A stretch of DNA of 64,000 nt from Flavimaribacter sediminis. GTDB lineage: Bacteria; Pseudomonadota; Alphaproteobacteria; Rhizobiales; Rhizobiaceae. This document shows positions 52,073-62,121 of this stretch, in pieces; position 1 is the stretch's first letter; every line of letters starts with the position of its first letter. The stretch covers positions 558,001 through 622,000 of the forward strand of contig NZ_JAICBX010000003.1 of the NCBI RefSeq assembly GCF_019492055.1. The letters are read 5' to 3'. The translations under genes were made by a program, and so were the position numbers. The notes beneath the pieces were generated by a model that ran no database searches, was not told the DNA's origin, and saw nothing but the letters and a program-made list of their open reading frames with translations.

Positions 52073-53128
52073 TCAGAGTACCCGGCCGGTGGCTTGCGAA
52101 AATACGTGGATGTTTTCGGGATCGGTCTCCAGATGGATTGTCTGACCCGGTTCGATCGACGTGCGTCCACGAAGCAGCACGCGCGCCGTATGACCGGCGA
52201 TGCGCGTGGTGATCTGGGTTTCCGATCCGGTTGGTTCGATGACGATGGCCTGCGATGGCCAGCCGTCGCCTTTGCCGATGTTGAAATGCTCCGGCCTGAC
52301 GCCGATCGTGACCTCGGCACCGGGCTGTGCAACGTGCTTTCCGAGACCGAGTTCGACACCGTCTGCGAGCACCAGAGACCGGCGGTCGCTCAGCGTGCCT
52401 TCGAAGAAGTTCATCTGGGGTGAGCCGATGAAGGCTGCGACGAACAGGCTATGCGGGCTGTCGTAGAGTTCGAGCGGTGGACCGGCCTGCTCCACATTTC
52501 CGCCATTCATGACCACCACCCGATCCGACAGCGTCATGGCCTCGATCTGGTCGTGGGTGACATAGACGGTGGTTGTCGCAAGACGTTGATGCAGTTCCTT
52601 CAGTTCCGATCGCATCTGGACACGCAGCTTGGCATCGAGATTGGAAAGCGGCTCGTCGAACAGGAAGACGTTCGGATTGCGCACGATCGCCCGGCCCATC
52701 GCCACTCGCTGCCTCTGGCCGCCGGAAAGTTGCCGCGGCTTGCGCTCCAGATAGTCCGCAAGCCCGAGGATCCCGGCCGCCTCGGCGACCCTCTTGTCTA
52801 TTTCGCTGGCAGGAAGCCCTCTTTGCTTCAGCGCGAACCCCATATTCCTGCGCACCGACATGTGCGGATAGAGCGCATAGTTCTGGAACACCATCGCGAT
52901 ATCGCGATCCTTCGGTGCGATGTCGTTGACGACGTCGTCACCGATCAGGATTTCACCGGAGGTGATCTCCTCGAGACCGGCGATCATCCTGAGCAGCGTC
53001 GATTTCCCGCAGCCGGAGGGGCCGACAAGCGCGACGAACTCCCCGTCGGCAATATCGACATCGATGCCGTGAATGACTTCCAGATTGTCATAGGTCTTGC
53101 GCAGATTGCGGATTTCTACCTTGCTCAT
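52073..53128 (-). CDS. ABC transporter ATP-binding protein, MalK/UgpC type
   Basis: A 351-residue ATPase with Walker [10 protein letters not shown] (about 36-44), Q-loop [10 protein letters not shown], signature [14 protein letters not shown], Walker [14 protein letters not shown] and a C-terminal OB/TOBE regulatory domain ([13 protein letters not shown]). It is the last gene of the importer operon, with AAGGAGGACGGGAG before the ATG. It powers a CUT1-type sugar or polyol importer. Confidence 0.93.
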   Translation of the reverse strand: MSKVEIRNLRKTYDNLEVIHGIDVDIADGEFVALVGPSGCGKSTLLRMIAGLEEITSGEILIGDDVVNDIAPKDRDIAMVFQNYALYPHMSVRRNMGFALKQRGLPASEIDKRVAEAAGILGLADYLERKPRQLSGGQRQRVAMGRAIVRNPNVFLFDEPLSNLDAKLRVQMRSELKELHQRLATTTVYVTHDQIEAMTLSDRVVVMNGGNVEQAGPPLELYDSPHSLFVAAFIGSPQMNFFEGTLSDRRSLVLADGVELGLGKHVAQPGAEVTIGVRPEHFNIGKGDGWPSQAIVIEPTGSETQITTRIAGHTARVLLRGRTSIEPGQTIHLETDPENIHVFSQATGRVL

Positions 53129-53147
53129 CTCCCGTCCTCCTTCCCGT

Positions 53148-54155
53148 TCACCAGCGACGGTGGACTTCCTCGACCCAGCCCAGAAGATCGCTGATCCAGA
53201 TGGTCTTGCCCGCGGGATCTTCGATGGTTCCGTTGTAATAACCGAAGCACTGGTCCTCGCGGCTGCGGACCAACATCCGGTCGAAGTCGAAATGGCGGTC
53301 GAAGACCGGCGTGAATATGAGATCGATCCCGGCGCCGCGGATCGTCCATGGCTTCATGTAATCACTGCGGTCGTAAGTCCATTCCAGCTCTTCGCCGATC
53401 TTGAACACCCGCCCGTCGATACGCAGGGCGTTTTCCGTCGACGGGGTGCCATCGGTCCACTTGCCGCCGAACTGCAGCCCGATCTCGTGTCCGTCGCTGT
53501 GGCCGCTGGCAGAGCCCCAGTTCCAGACAATCGAATAGGGCCACCGCCCGCGGCCGTGATCGAGGGTGCCGTAGGTATTGTCCGGATCGAGGTCGTGGCG
53601 TTTCCCGTCGGCAATCACCGTGCCTTCAACCTTCATGCAATTGCTCTTGCGGGTGAGCTGGAAGCGCTTCGAATCCCAGGGAACAACCACGCTCATCGAT
53701 TCATGGTCTTCCGGCTCGGCCACGAAGGCTTCGATACCGAGACGGCCGCTTTCAAGACTGAGCTGCGTACCACCTGCAGCCGGGACCATGCGGATGGACA
53801 TCTCCTGCCCGATCCCGATGACCGGTCCGCTCCCCGACAGATCGCACATTTCGGGCACGCGCTTGCCCGGCAGCCAGTGCACTTCCGACACGGAAATATG
53901 GTCCAGCGTCTTCAGATCGAGGAAGAATCCGGCAAGCGTGACGCGGTAGTCGCCGTGCGACACGTTCAGCGCCGCGACCAGGTCGGGCGAGGTGATGCAC
54001 CAGTATTCGAACCTTTTGTTACGACCCCAGCCGCGCAGGTTGGCGCGCACCAGGGGACGGCGCGCCCAACCGACCGCCGCCGGATTGAGGCGGCCGCGGG
54101 CGTCACACAGATCGACTTGCGCGGTGAGTTCGCGCTCCGTCTTCACCGTCACCAT
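53148..54155 (-). CDS. DUF2804 protein, copy B
   Basis: A 335-residue soluble protein of unknown function. Recurrent features are [55 protein letters not shown] and the end [10 protein letters not shown]. The many Trp/Gly beta motifs suggest a lipocalin-like or CrtC/AttH-like beta fold (inference). It starts 7 bases inside the upstream paralogue, whose own codons for EEV supply its GAGGAGG ribosome site. Its place inside a sugar-type ABC operon suggests work on the imported compound. Confidence 0.82.
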   Translation of the reverse strand: MVTVKTERELTAQVDLCDARGRLNPAAVGWARRPLVRANLRGWGRNKRFEYWCITSPDLVAALNVSHGDYRVTLAGFFLDLKTLDHISVSEVHWLPGKRVPEMCDLSGSGPVIGIGQEMSIRMVPAAGGTQLSLESGRLGIEAFVAEPEDHESMSVVVPWDSKRFQLTRKSNCMKVEGTVIADGKRHDLDPDNTYGTLDHGRGRWPYSIVWNWGSASGHSDGHEIGLQFGGKWTDGTPSTENALRIDGRVFKIGEELEWTYDRSDYMKPWTIRGAGIDLIFTPVFDRHFDFDRMLVRSREDQCFGYYNGTIEDPAGKTIWISDLLGWVEEVHRRW

Positions 54156-55165
54156 CTGCGGTGTACCTCCTCGACCATTCCGAGGATATTGCCGACCCGC
54201 AGGACCTCTCCGTCATCGGCGACGATATGCCCGTTGAAATGTCCGAAACATTGGTCGCCCCGGGCGGAGACGATCCATCGGTTGAAGCGGTGACGGTGGT
54301 GGTTCATCGGAGTGAATGTCAGATCCACGCGGTTGCCCCTTATTGTCCAGTTGCTGAGGAAATCATTCGTGTCATAGGCCCAGTCGAGTTCCTCCGAGAT
54401 CTTGTGGATGCACCCGTCGATGCGCAGGGCGTTTTCGGTCGATGGTGTTCCGACCGTCCACTTGCCGCCGAACTGCAGCCCGATTTGGCGTCCGTCGGTT
54501 TCGCCGCTCGCGGCCGACCAGTTCCACCATGTTGAATAAGGCCAGCGTCCGCGACCGACATCGTGGACCGCCAGGCACTTCGCCGGGTCGATGGTCCGTT
54601 CGACGCCGTCGACTATCACGGAACCGCGCGTCGCCAGGCAATTGTCCTTTCGGGTGTATTGAAAGGTCCGGTCGTTCCACGGCACGAGCACGCCCATGGA
54701 TTGATGGCCCTCTGGCTCGATGACCGTCGCATCGAGCCGGATGCGATCCGAATCGACCCGCAGCCGCGTTCCCCCGACTACCGGCTCGATCGCGACCACG
54801 ATGCCCTCGGCCGACTGCGAGACGCGCCGGGGCTCTGTGGGATTCGGCAAGGCGCCCGGTTCCGGAAGCCAGCGATTGATGCGCCGGGAGATCACCTGAT
54901 CCGTTTCCAGGTCGACGAAGGTCGAGGCCACGTTGGCGCGATAATCGTGATGCGAGATATTGGCGGTGACGATGAATTCTTCCGACATCACGCACCAGTA
55001 TTCGAAGCGCTTGTTGCGGCCCCAGCCTTTCAGATTGTCCCGGTGCATGGGAAAACGCGACCAGCCGACGGCTTCCGGGTTGAGCCGGCCGTTCGGCAGG
55101 CACATCTCCACCGGAACGGTGATCTCCCGCTCGTCCTTCGATTTGACCTTCGGCATGAAGTTCAT
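54149..55165 (-). CDS. DUF2804 protein, copy A
   Basis: A 338-residue paralogue of the next gene, sharing [55 protein letters not shown] and the end [12 protein letters not shown] 55165 overlaps the GntR stop (ATGA); the long upstream extension of the open frame overlaps GntR and is not coding. The copies have diverged considerably outside the core motifs, so the duplication is old and each may have its own task, or they may form a heteromer. Confidence 0.82.
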   Translation of the reverse strand: MNFMPKVKSKDEREITVPVEMCLPNGRLNPEAVGWSRFPMHRDNLKGWGRNKRFEYWCVMSEEFIVTANISHHDYRANVASTFVDLETDQVISRRINRWLPEPGALPNPTEPRRVSQSAEGIVVAIEPVVGGTRLRVDSDRIRLDATVIEPEGHQSMGVLVPWNDRTFQYTRKDNCLATRGSVIVDGVERTIDPAKCLAVHDVGRGRWPYSTWWNWSAASGETDGRQIGLQFGGKWTVGTPSTENALRIDGCIHKISEELDWAYDTNDFLSNWTIRGNRVDLTFTPMNHHRHRFNRWIVSARGDQCFGHFNGHIVADDGEVLRVGNILGMVEEVHRRW

Positions 55166-55836
55166 GAGTGGTCCTGCCCGTCCTCGTGCCGCAGCGTATC
55201 GATCAGCCGCTGGCCGGCGGATACCTCGTCCTCGTAGGCAAGCCGGGCGGCATCCTCGAAATGACCCTTTGCAAGGGCCTCGCGGATCGCCAGATGCGCG
55301 TCCAGAGACTTCCGCAATCCATCCGGGATCGCACGAAAACCATGCCGGAAGACGGCCGACTGCCCCTGCAGAATACTGAACATCCGGTAGGTCCATTCGG
55401 CTTCCGGCGTATTGCACAGAAGATCATGGAACTCGCGGTTGAGCCCGGAATAGGCTGAATGATCATTGTCGGCGACCGCCTTTTCCGAACGCGCGATATT
55501 CTCGTCGATCTTCGCCATGCGTTCGGCGCCGAATGATGATTGTCCGCGCTTGACCGCCTGCTGGTTGAGCAGGCCGCGCAGTTCGAAGATCTCCGAAATC
55601 TGCCCGCTGTTGAGGGTCGCGACCACTGTTCCGTGGTGGGCCGCGTGGGTCAGCCATCCCTCGGCGGCCAGGCTCTTGATTGCCTCGCGCACCGGCGTTT
55701 CGCTCATGCCGATCGCCGAGGAGACGGCCTTCGTGGTGATCTGTGTGCCGGCAGGCGCCTCGCCGGACAGGATCTGCTCCTGGATGAACTGCGCGGCGAT
55801 CTCCGACTTGGTCATGTATTTCTGTCTTGCGGACAT
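55162..55836 (-). CDS. GntR-family regulator, FadR/FCD type
   Basis: A 224-residue repressor with an N-terminal winged helix (SEIAAQFIQEQILSGEAPAG, AIGMSETPVREAIKSLAAEGWL) and a C-terminal all-helical FCD effector domain with the metal-site pattern NREFHDLL (about 127-134) and DAHLAIREALAKGHFEDAARL. It is encoded within the operon it presumably controls. A perfect palindrome upstream of the first gene (59002-59015) is a candidate operator. Confidence 0.9.
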   Translation of the reverse strand: MSARQKYMTKSEIAAQFIQEQILSGEAPAGTQITTKAVSSAIGMSETPVREAIKSLAAEGWLTHAAHHGTVVATLNSGQISEIFELRGLLNQQAVKRGQSSFGAERMAKIDENIARSEKAVADNDHSAYSGLNREFHDLLCNTPEAEWTYRMFSILQGQSAVFRHGFRAIPDGLRKSLDAHLAIREALAKGHFEDAARLAYEDEVSAGQRLIDTLRHEDGQDHS

Positions 55837-55842
55837 ATGCGT

Positions 55843-56700
55843 TCAGCCTTTCGTAGCGCCTTCGGCGAGACCCTTGATCAACCATTTCTGGACGAGAAGT
55901 GCGAATATGACGACGGGAACCACTGTCAGGGTTCCGACAGCTGTCAGCGCCCCCCAGTTCGCGCCGTTTACCGTGTCGCCTGCGATGCCGGCAATGGCGA
56001 CCGGAATGGTCGAGGCATTGCGGTTGGTGAGCACCAGCGCGAAGAGGAGTTCCTCCCAGGCCAGGATCACGCTGAAGATCAGCGTCGATAGAAGACCCGG
56101 CAGCGAGATCGGCACGATGATCTTGAAGAAGGCTCCGTAGCGGGAGCAGCCGTCGAGAAGGGCCGCCTCCTCCAGCTCTTTCGGCAGCCCCTTGAAGAAA
56201 CCGCGCATCAGCCACATCACGTACGGAATAAGGAAGGTGCAATAGGCCAGGATCAGCGTGATGTGCTTGTCCGTGAGCCCCAACTTGCGTGCGACGAGGA
56301 ACATCGGAACGGCGAGCGCGATCGGCGGCACGCCACGCGACATCAGGATGAGGACCCCCAGGGTCGCGGCCCCCTTGATGCGGATGCGCGCCAGCGCATA
56401 GCCGGCCATCGCACCGGCAACGATCGACAGCAGACCCGATCCGGTGGCGACGGTCACCGTATTGACCATCCGCCGGCTGATGTCGGCCCGCTGCATGTAG
56501 CTGATATAGGTTTCGAGCGTCGGATCGAAGAACAGCACCGGAGGCGTTGTGAAGATATCCCGCGGCAGCTTGAAGGACGACAGGACCATCCAGAAGACCG
56601 GAAAAAGGAACAGGACGCAAAGAGCGACACCGGCCCATATCCGGACCTGGCGGCCGACCCGCTTGCGCTTGCGGTAACCGGGGAGCGTCGCGGCGGTCAA
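55843..56700 (-). CDS. ABC transporter permease, MalG/UgpE type
   Basis: A 285-residue inner-membrane permease with six helices; the cytoplasmic EAA loop is ELEEAALLDGCSRYGAFFKIIVPISLPG. TTG 56700 is chosen: it overlaps the upstream stop codon (TTGA) and has GGAGGA 7 bases ahead; the much longer open frame is the antisense shadow of the other permease region. It ends 7 bp before the GntR gene. Confidence 0.9.
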   Translation of the reverse strand: MTAATLPGYRKRKRVGRQVRIWAGVALCVLFLFPVFWMVLSSFKLPRDIFTTPPVLFFDPTLETYISYMQRADISRRMVNTVTVATGSGLLSIVAGAMAGYALARIRIKGAATLGVLILMSRGVPPIALAVPMFLVARKLGLTDKHITLILAYCTFLIPYVMWLMRGFFKGLPKELEEAALLDGCSRYGAFFKIIVPISLPGLLSTLIFSVILAWEELLFALVLTNRNASTIPVAIAGIAGDTVNGANWGALTAVGTLTVVPVVIFALLVQKWLIKGLAEGATKG

Positions 56701-57626
56701 TAGTTGTCCTCCAGCTTGCGGGTGCCGATCAGGAAGAGACCGGTGAGCATCATGGTCATCACCAGCACGATGACGGCCATGGCGGCGCTTTCGGCAAACC
56801 GAAGCGACCGGAACGCCTGTTCGTAGATGTAGAGATTGATCACGTTGGTCGCGTCGCCCGGCCCGCCCCGGGTGGCCGCAAGGGCGATGTCGAACATCTT
56901 GACCGCACCGAGCCAGCGCACAACGAAGGTCGCCGCGATGATCGGGACGAGCAGCGGAACGGTGATCGACCAGAGCTTGGTCCACCAGTTCGCGCCGTCG
57001 ATGTCGGCGGCCTCGAAGACGTCCTTCGGCAAGGCCATCAGCGCAGCCGTGGCGATGAGGACCACGAAGGGCGTCCAGCGCCAGGTGTCGATGATGACGA
57101 GAGTAGCCATGGCAAGCGTCGGATTTCCGAGCCAGTCGGGATTGCCGAGTCCGAGAAGTCCGAGCAGGTAGTTGACCAGCCCCCAAAGCGGATCGAGCAT
57201 CATGCGCCAGATGCCGCCGGCGACTACCGGCGCCACGACCATGGGGATGAGAAACAGGGCCCGCACGACGCCGCGTCCCTTCCATTCGGCGTTGATTAGA
57301 TAGGCGATGCCGAAGCCGAGGATCATCTGGATGGGCATGGCCCAGGCGAGATAGATGCCGGTCACCTTCATCGCGTTCCAGAACCCGCGGTCCTTGAGCA
57401 CGTCGCCGTAATTCTCCCAGCCGACCCACTCATTCGCGGTGAAGCTGCCGAGATCGAGCGAGGAAAAGCTGATCTCGAGCGTATAGAGGATCGGATAGGC
57501 GAGCACGGCGAGCAGTATGACGATCGCCGGCATCATGAAGCTCCAGCGCGTGAGCCAGTCGATCATCGGTACAGTCTTGCGAGGGCGCGCTTTCCGCGCG
57601 CCCTTCATTGCGGTTTCGACTGCCAT
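56697..57626 (-). CDS. ABC transporter permease, MalF/UgpA type
   Basis: A 309-residue inner-membrane permease with six helices and the EAA loop PKDVFEAADIDGANWWTKLWSITVPLLVP. It pairs with the MalG-type permease to form the channel of a CUT1 importer. It starts 14 bp after the binding-protein gene. Confidence 0.92.
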   Translation of the reverse strand: MAVETAMKGARKARPRKTVPMIDWLTRWSFMMPAIVILLAVLAYPILYTLEISFSSLDLGSFTANEWVGWENYGDVLKDRGFWNAMKVTGIYLAWAMPIQMILGFGIAYLINAEWKGRGVVRALFLIPMVVAPVVAGGIWRMMLDPLWGLVNYLLGLLGLGNPDWLGNPTLAMATLVIIDTWRWTPFVVLIATAALMALPKDVFEAADIDGANWWTKLWSITVPLLVPIIAATFVVRWLGAVKMFDIALAATRGGPGDATNVINLYIYEQAFRSLRFAESAAMAVIVLVMTMMLTGLFLIGTRKLEDNY

Positions 57627-57639
57627 TCGAGCGGTCCTG

Positions 57640-58965
57640 TCAGTTCAGGACATCGTTGACCCGATCGGCGGCCGTGTCGAGTGCTTCTTCGGGCGTGATC
57701 TGGCCGGCAATGGCGCGCGCGACTTCATCTGCCAGAACCTGCTGGACGGCGTCAGATTTAGGCGTACGCGGCCGCCACATTCCGCCTTCGCCGGCGACGC
57801 TGTAACCGTTCTTCAGCGCCACGAAGACCGGCGCCATCCACTCGCTGTCCGGCGTGCTGTCGAGCGTCGACTTGCGGGCGGGGAAGACGCCGAGCGTATT
57901 GGCGTGCCACTGTTCGCCCTCCTTCGAGCTCAGCCATTCCAGCAGCGCCCAGGCCGCCTGCCTGTTCTCGCTCTTGTTGTTGATCGTGCCGCTCCAGATG
58001 CCGCGATGGGCGCCGCCGGTCTTGCTGCCGACCGGCATGATCTGAATGCCGACTTCATCTGGCGTCAACGTCGTGGTTTCCGGGCTGACTGCGGTTCCCT
58101 TGAACACGCTTCCCCACATGAACATCGTGGCGGTCTGGCCCTGGCGGAACGCCTGGAGCGATTCGTTGAAGCCATGACTGACGGCGCCGGGCGGTGCGAA
58201 ATCGAGCAATTTGATATGTGTCTTCAGCGCCTCGACGCCGGTTTCGTCGTTGAAGGCAGCCTTGCCGTCATCGGTCAGCAGCTTGCCTCCGTTGGAATTC
58301 ATGATGGTCTGCCAGATCGTCGGCGTCAGCGCATCGCGGGTGAAATAGGTGTCGATCGCCCAGGTATCGGCCTGGCCGTTTCCGTCGCGGTCCATGACAA
58401 GCTTAGGCGCCTGTTCGAGATAGTCTTCCCACGTCAGTTCCGGCGTGGGCGCGGGAAGGTCCGCAGCCTCGTAGATCGACTTGTTGACGAACATCAGGAG
58501 AAGATTCGACCGCAGCGGCACGCCATACTGCACGTCCTTCCATTCGGAGGCCGCGAGAGGAGCGGCGTAGAAGTCGTCCCATTCATAGTCATCGGCCGTC
58601 CAGCCGGCCACTTCGTCGCCCTTCAGGTCCAGAAGCACACCCGCTTCCGCAAGCTGCGGAACCCAGGGATCGTCGGCAATGAGGATGTCGTAGCGCGGAT
58701 CGGGACCGGTCGCATCGAGCAGGCTCTTGGCCAGAAGCTCGGAATAGGGCACGCCGTCGATCACCACCTTGATGTTCGGATAGGCCTTGTTGAATTCGGG
58801 CACCATGTTCTGCTGCCACTGGTTTGCAAAGGCCTCATTGGCGAGCATGTGGATCTCGACCGGATCGTCTGGCGTACCGAGGCCTTCGGCATGGGCCGAC
58901 AGGCCAAATGACAGAGCGCCGGCCAGCGCCGCGCCTGCCAGTAATTCGTGGATGCGAATTTTCAT
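57640..58965 (-). CDS. Extracellular solute-binding protein, family 1 (CUT1 importer)
   Basis: A 441-residue periplasmic receptor with a signal peptide (ELLAGAALAGALSFGLSAHA). The mature part has VEIHMLANEAFANQWQQNMVPEFNKAYPNIKVVID, YDILIADDPWVPQLAEAGVLLDL and PVGSKTGGAHRGIWSGTINNKSENRQAAWALLEWLSSKEG, the family 1 pattern. GGGAGGATG precedes the ATG. It is the first gene of the operon, so its promoter lies in 58966-59117. Confidence 0.93.
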   Translation of the reverse strand: MKIRIHELLAGAALAGALSFGLSAHAEGLGTPDDPVEIHMLANEAFANQWQQNMVPEFNKAYPNIKVVIDGVPYSELLAKSLLDATGPDPRYDILIADDPWVPQLAEAGVLLDLKGDEVAGWTADDYEWDDFYAAPLAASEWKDVQYGVPLRSNLLLMFVNKSIYEAADLPAPTPELTWEDYLEQAPKLVMDRDGNGQADTWAIDTYFTRDALTPTIWQTIMNSNGGKLLTDDGKAAFNDETGVEALKTHIKLLDFAPPGAVSHGFNESLQAFRQGQTATMFMWGSVFKGTAVSPETTTLTPDEVGIQIMPVGSKTGGAHRGIWSGTINNKSENRQAAWALLEWLSSKEGEQWHANTLGVFPARKSTLDSTPDSEWMAPVFVALKNGYSVAGEGGMWRPRTPKSDAVQQVLADEVARAIAGQITPEEALDTAADRVNDVLN

Positions 58966-59001
58966 GATTTCATCCTCCCTTATGATGAATGGTAAATTCT
59001 A

Positions 59002-59015
59002 TATTCTATAGAATA
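59002..59015. promoter_or_regulatory. Candidate GntR (FadR-type) operator
   Basis: TATTCTATAGAATA is a perfect 14-bp palindrome, 37 bases ahead of the binding-protein start. ATTCTAT recurs on both sides (58997-59003 and 59017-59023). The only regulator gene in the operon is the FCD-type GntR, which makes it the likely binder. Confidence 0.6.
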
Positions 59016-59117
59016 CATTCTATGCAATAGCTTATCGAAACAAACGGGGCTTCGGGTCGGCGCAAAACCCACTCCGAAGACAGGTCTGTTCGTTTAAGGA
59101 ATTGAAAAATCGCTGTT

Positions 59118-59660
59118 TTACATCTCGCCTTGAGATGATTCCACGAAAGCGGAGAAGCGTTCGACGAAGTCACGGAGCGCTTCGACGCTTTGCGGGCGGG
59201 ACAGTTCGGCTTCTATCTCGCCGGGCGATTTCGCCATCAGCGGTCGCCTCAGGAAGATATCCGCGTTGAACCGCGAGGAGACGGTACCCAGAACCGCCCG
59301 TAGCGAGGCAAGCATGTCGTCTCCGCGATGAGAGGCATGGGCAAGCGCGATCGGCTTGCCGATCACCGCTTCGCCCGAGACGAGCCAGTCGATGGCGTTC
59401 TTCAGGCCGCCGGGAATGGCCCGCGCATATTCAGGACTTGAGATGATCAGCCCGTCAGCGCAGTCCACTGCCTCGATAAAACGCCGGACCGAATCCGGCG
59501 GTTGCGGCGTCTCAAGGTCAGGTGAAAAGATCGGCAGATCGCCCATCTCGCGAAAAAGGCGGATCTCGACGCTTTCGGGCGCGGCGCGGGAGATCGCCTC
59601 CAGCAACGCCGTGTTGGTCGAGTCGCTGCGAAGACTGCCGGAAATCGCCAGAACTTTCAT
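59118..59660 (-). CDS. NADPH-dependent FMN reductase family protein
   Basis: A 180-residue flavodoxin-fold protein. The FMN phosphate loop is LAISGSLRSDSTN at the N-terminus, followed by ISSPEYARAIPGGLKNAIDWL, the family signature. ATG 59660 is preferred over one five codons upstream. It lies 59 bp downstream of cysN on the same strand, so it may supply reduced flavin or electrons to sulfur assimilation; a quinone- or chromate-reductase role is the alternative. Confidence 0.88.
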   Translation of the reverse strand: MKVLAISGSLRSDSTNTALLEAISRAAPESVEIRLFREMGDLPIFSPDLETPQPPDSVRRFIEAVDCADGLIISSPEYARAIPGGLKNAIDWLVSGEAVIGKPIALAHASHRGDDMLASLRAVLGTVSSRFNADIFLRRPLMAKSPGEIEAELSRPQSVEALRDFVERFSAFVESSQGEM

Positions 59661-59719
59661 GAACCGCATCCTCACCGCCCGCCTTGCGCTGCGGGCGCAA
59701 GACGGCCAGTAGGGATGAT

Positions 59720-61192
59720 TCAGTCGATCGGGTCCAGAACCGAGCGCGCTTCCTGCGCGCTGACGCGGCGAATCTCGATCTGGTCGCGCAGGGTCGCGAA
59801 GGCTTCGCTGGCGAGCAGCTCGTCGGCGATATCAGCCGGCAGGCTGATGAGAACGCGGTCCTTTGCGCCTGAACCAATCCCGTCGATCCGTCCGCTCTTG
59901 GCCGTGATCATGCCGCCGGCGACCGTGTTGTTGGTGTCGGGGTCGATCAGGATGAAGGCGCCGGTTTCGCGATTGGCCTCGTAGGGATCGAAAATCGCCG
60001 TCTCGTCGAAGGCCAGATGCACCTTGCCGATCGCGTTCAGCGGCAGGCTCTCCGCCTCGCTCCACTGCCCCGATTTGAGATCGAGCACCGATTGCGGCTC
60101 GACGCGCACGCGCTGGCGGCGGCTGGAGGATTTCAGCCAGTAGCGCTTGCCCGGCGCGATCGCGTCTTCCGACAACGCGACGAGCTTCGCGTCGAAGGCA
60201 AGACCCGACACCGGCGCCGCGTCGACCGAGGCGATCATGTCGCCGCGCGCCACGTCCACCGGCCGGTCGAGCACCAGCGTGATGGCGTCGCCGGCGACCG
60301 CCGCGTTGCGCACCAGATCGAATGTCACGATCTGCCGAACATTGGCGACCGTGCCGGACGGCAGGATGACGACGCTGTCGCCGGGCTTCACCGATCCGCC
60401 GGCGACCGTGCCCTGATAGCCGCGGAAGCTCTCGTTCGGACGGCTCACGCGCTGGACGGGAAGTCGAAAACCGACGGCCTGCGCCGTTCTTTGCGTAGCG
60501 AGCTCCAGCGCCTCGATGAGCGGCGGCCCTGAATACCAGGGCATCGATTGATGTCCGGAATGGACGACGTTTTCTCCGAGCAGGGCCGAAACGGGAATCG
60601 GCGTCACGTTGGTGACGCCGAGCGACAGCGCCAGTTGCCGGAACTCCGTCGAGATATGTTCAAATATCGACCGGTCATAGTCGACGAGGTCGATCTTGTT
60701 GACCGCGAGCACGAACTGGCGAATGCCCATCAGCGACGCGATCGTCGCATGGCGGCGGGTCTGTTCGAGAAGGCCGGCGCGCGCGTCGACAAGCAACACG
60801 GCGAGATCGGCTGTCGACGCACCGGTCGCCATGTTGCGCGTATACTGCTCGTGGCCAGGCGTGTCGGCGACGATGAAGGAACGCTTGTCGGTCGAGAAAT
60901 AGCGGTAGGCGACGTCGATCGTAATCCCCTGCTCGCGTTCGGCCTGCAAGCCGTCGAGCAACAGCGCGAAATCCGGCAGACCCAGTTCGTTCTGCTGGAT
61001 GCTCTTTTGCCCTTTCAGCGCGGCGGCCTGGTCTTCCTTGACCGCCTTGGTGTCCCAGAGCAGGCGCCCGATCAGGGTCGACTTTCCGTCGTCGACGCTG
61101 CCGCAGGTGATCAGCCGCAGCGGCCGCGCGTTGCGGATCGCTGCGTCCGTCTCGACCTGGCTGCGGACGGCTGTTTCAACAGTGGCTGACAT
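59720..61192 (-). CDS. cysN: Sulfate adenylyltransferase subunit 1 (GTPase)
   Basis: A 490-residue elongation-factor-like GTPase that drives APS formation by CysD. G motifs are CGSVDDGKSTLIGR, DTPGHEQYTRNM and AVNKIDLVDY; two beta-barrel domains follow. There is no C-terminal APS kinase (CysC) domain, unlike the NodQ/CysNC fusions of many rhizobia, which fits a pathway that reduces APS directly. Its ATG shares one base with the cysD stop. Confidence 0.94.
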   Translation of the reverse strand: MSATVETAVRSQVETDAAIRNARPLRLITCGSVDDGKSTLIGRLLWDTKAVKEDQAAALKGQKSIQQNELGLPDFALLLDGLQAEREQGITIDVAYRYFSTDKRSFIVADTPGHEQYTRNMATGASTADLAVLLVDARAGLLEQTRRHATIASLMGIRQFVLAVNKIDLVDYDRSIFEHISTEFRQLALSLGVTNVTPIPVSALLGENVVHSGHQSMPWYSGPPLIEALELATQRTAQAVGFRLPVQRVSRPNESFRGYQGTVAGGSVKPGDSVVILPSGTVANVRQIVTFDLVRNAAVAGDAITLVLDRPVDVARGDMIASVDAAPVSGLAFDAKLVALSEDAIAPGKRYWLKSSSRRQRVRVEPQSVLDLKSGQWSEAESLPLNAIGKVHLAFDETAIFDPYEANRETGAFILIDPDTNNTVAGGMITAKSGRIDGIGSGAKDRVLISLPADIADELLASEAFATLRDQIEIRRVSAQEARSVLDPID

Positions 61193-62109
61193 CAAAAATA
61201 CCCTTCGCGTTTCTTCTTTTCCATGGAGCCGGCCTCGTCGCGGTCGATCGCGCGGCCCTGCCGTTCGGAAACGGTCGCCGTCTCCAGCTCCTCGATAATC
61301 TCGTCAAGCGTCGTCGCGCCGGAGCGGATCGCGCCCGTCAGCGGGAAACAGCCGAGCGTGCGGAAGCGGATCGTCTCCCTGCGCTTGACCTCGCCCGGCA
61401 GCAATTCCAGGCGCTTGTCTTCCGCCAGGATCAGCATGCCGTCGCGTTCGACGACCGGCCGTTCGGCGGCGAAATAGAGCGGCACGATGGGGATGTTCTC
61501 GGCCTGGATGTAGCGCCAGATATCCACCTCGGTCCAGTTGGAGAGCGGAAAGGCGCGCACGCTTTCGCCCTTGCGGATCATGCCGTTATAGATCGACCAA
61601 AGTTCCGGCCGCTGGTTTCGCGGATCCCAGCGATGGTCCGGCGTGCGGAAGGAATAGATGCGCTCCTTGGCGCGCGAGGCTTCCTCGTCGCGGCGCGCGC
61701 CGCCGAAAGCTGCGTCATACTGCCCGGCGTCCAGCGCCTGGCGCAGCGCCTCGGTCTTCATGATGTTGGTGTAGACGGATGAGCCGTGCGTGAACGGCGT
61801 CACGTTCTCCAGGCTGCCGCGCGGATTGGTGTGCGCCACCAGCTCCAGATCGAATTCGGCGACCATGCGGTCGCGAAAGGCGATCATTTCGGCGAACTTC
61901 CAGCCCGTGTCCACATGCAGCAGCGGAAACGGGACCGGTCCCGGATAGAAGGCCTTGCGCGCAAGGTGCAGCAGCACGGAAGAATCCTTGCCTACCGAAT
62001 AGAGCATGACCGGCCGCTCGAACTCGCCGGCGACCTCCCTGAATATGTGGATGGCTTCGCTTTCCAGCGCCTTGAGGTTCGGATCAAGGGGCGGTTTCTT
62101 CTCGGTCAT
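61192..62109 (-). CDS. cysD: Sulfate adenylyltransferase subunit 2
   Basis: A 305-residue ATP-pyrophosphatase-type enzyme that forms APS from ATP and sulfate. It has the PP-loop [21 protein letters not shown] (about 34-54), [22 protein letters not shown] and [23 protein letters not shown]. It starts 12 bp after cysH. Complete and of normal length. Confidence 0.95.
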   Translation of the reverse strand: MTEKKPPLDPNLKALESEAIHIFREVAGEFERPVMLYSVGKDSSVLLHLARKAFYPGPVPFPLLHVDTGWKFAEMIAFRDRMVAEFDLELVAHTNPRGSLENVTPFTHGSSVYTNIMKTEALRQALDAGQYDAAFGGARRDEEASRAKERIYSFRTPDHRWDPRNQRPELWSIYNGMIRKGESVRAFPLSNWTEVDIWRYIQAENIPIVPLYFAAERPVVERDGMLILAEDKRLELLPGEVKRRETIRFRTLGCFPLTGAIRSGATTLDEIIEELETATVSERQGRAIDRDEAGSMEKKKREGYF

Positions 62110-62121
62110 TCTGATGTTCCA

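Noticed and set aside
55843..57429. A 528-residue minus-strand frame covering both permease regions
   Set aside because: Residues before the MalG-type permease are the wrong frame of the MalF-type gene; a coupled TTG start at 56700 explains the real gene.
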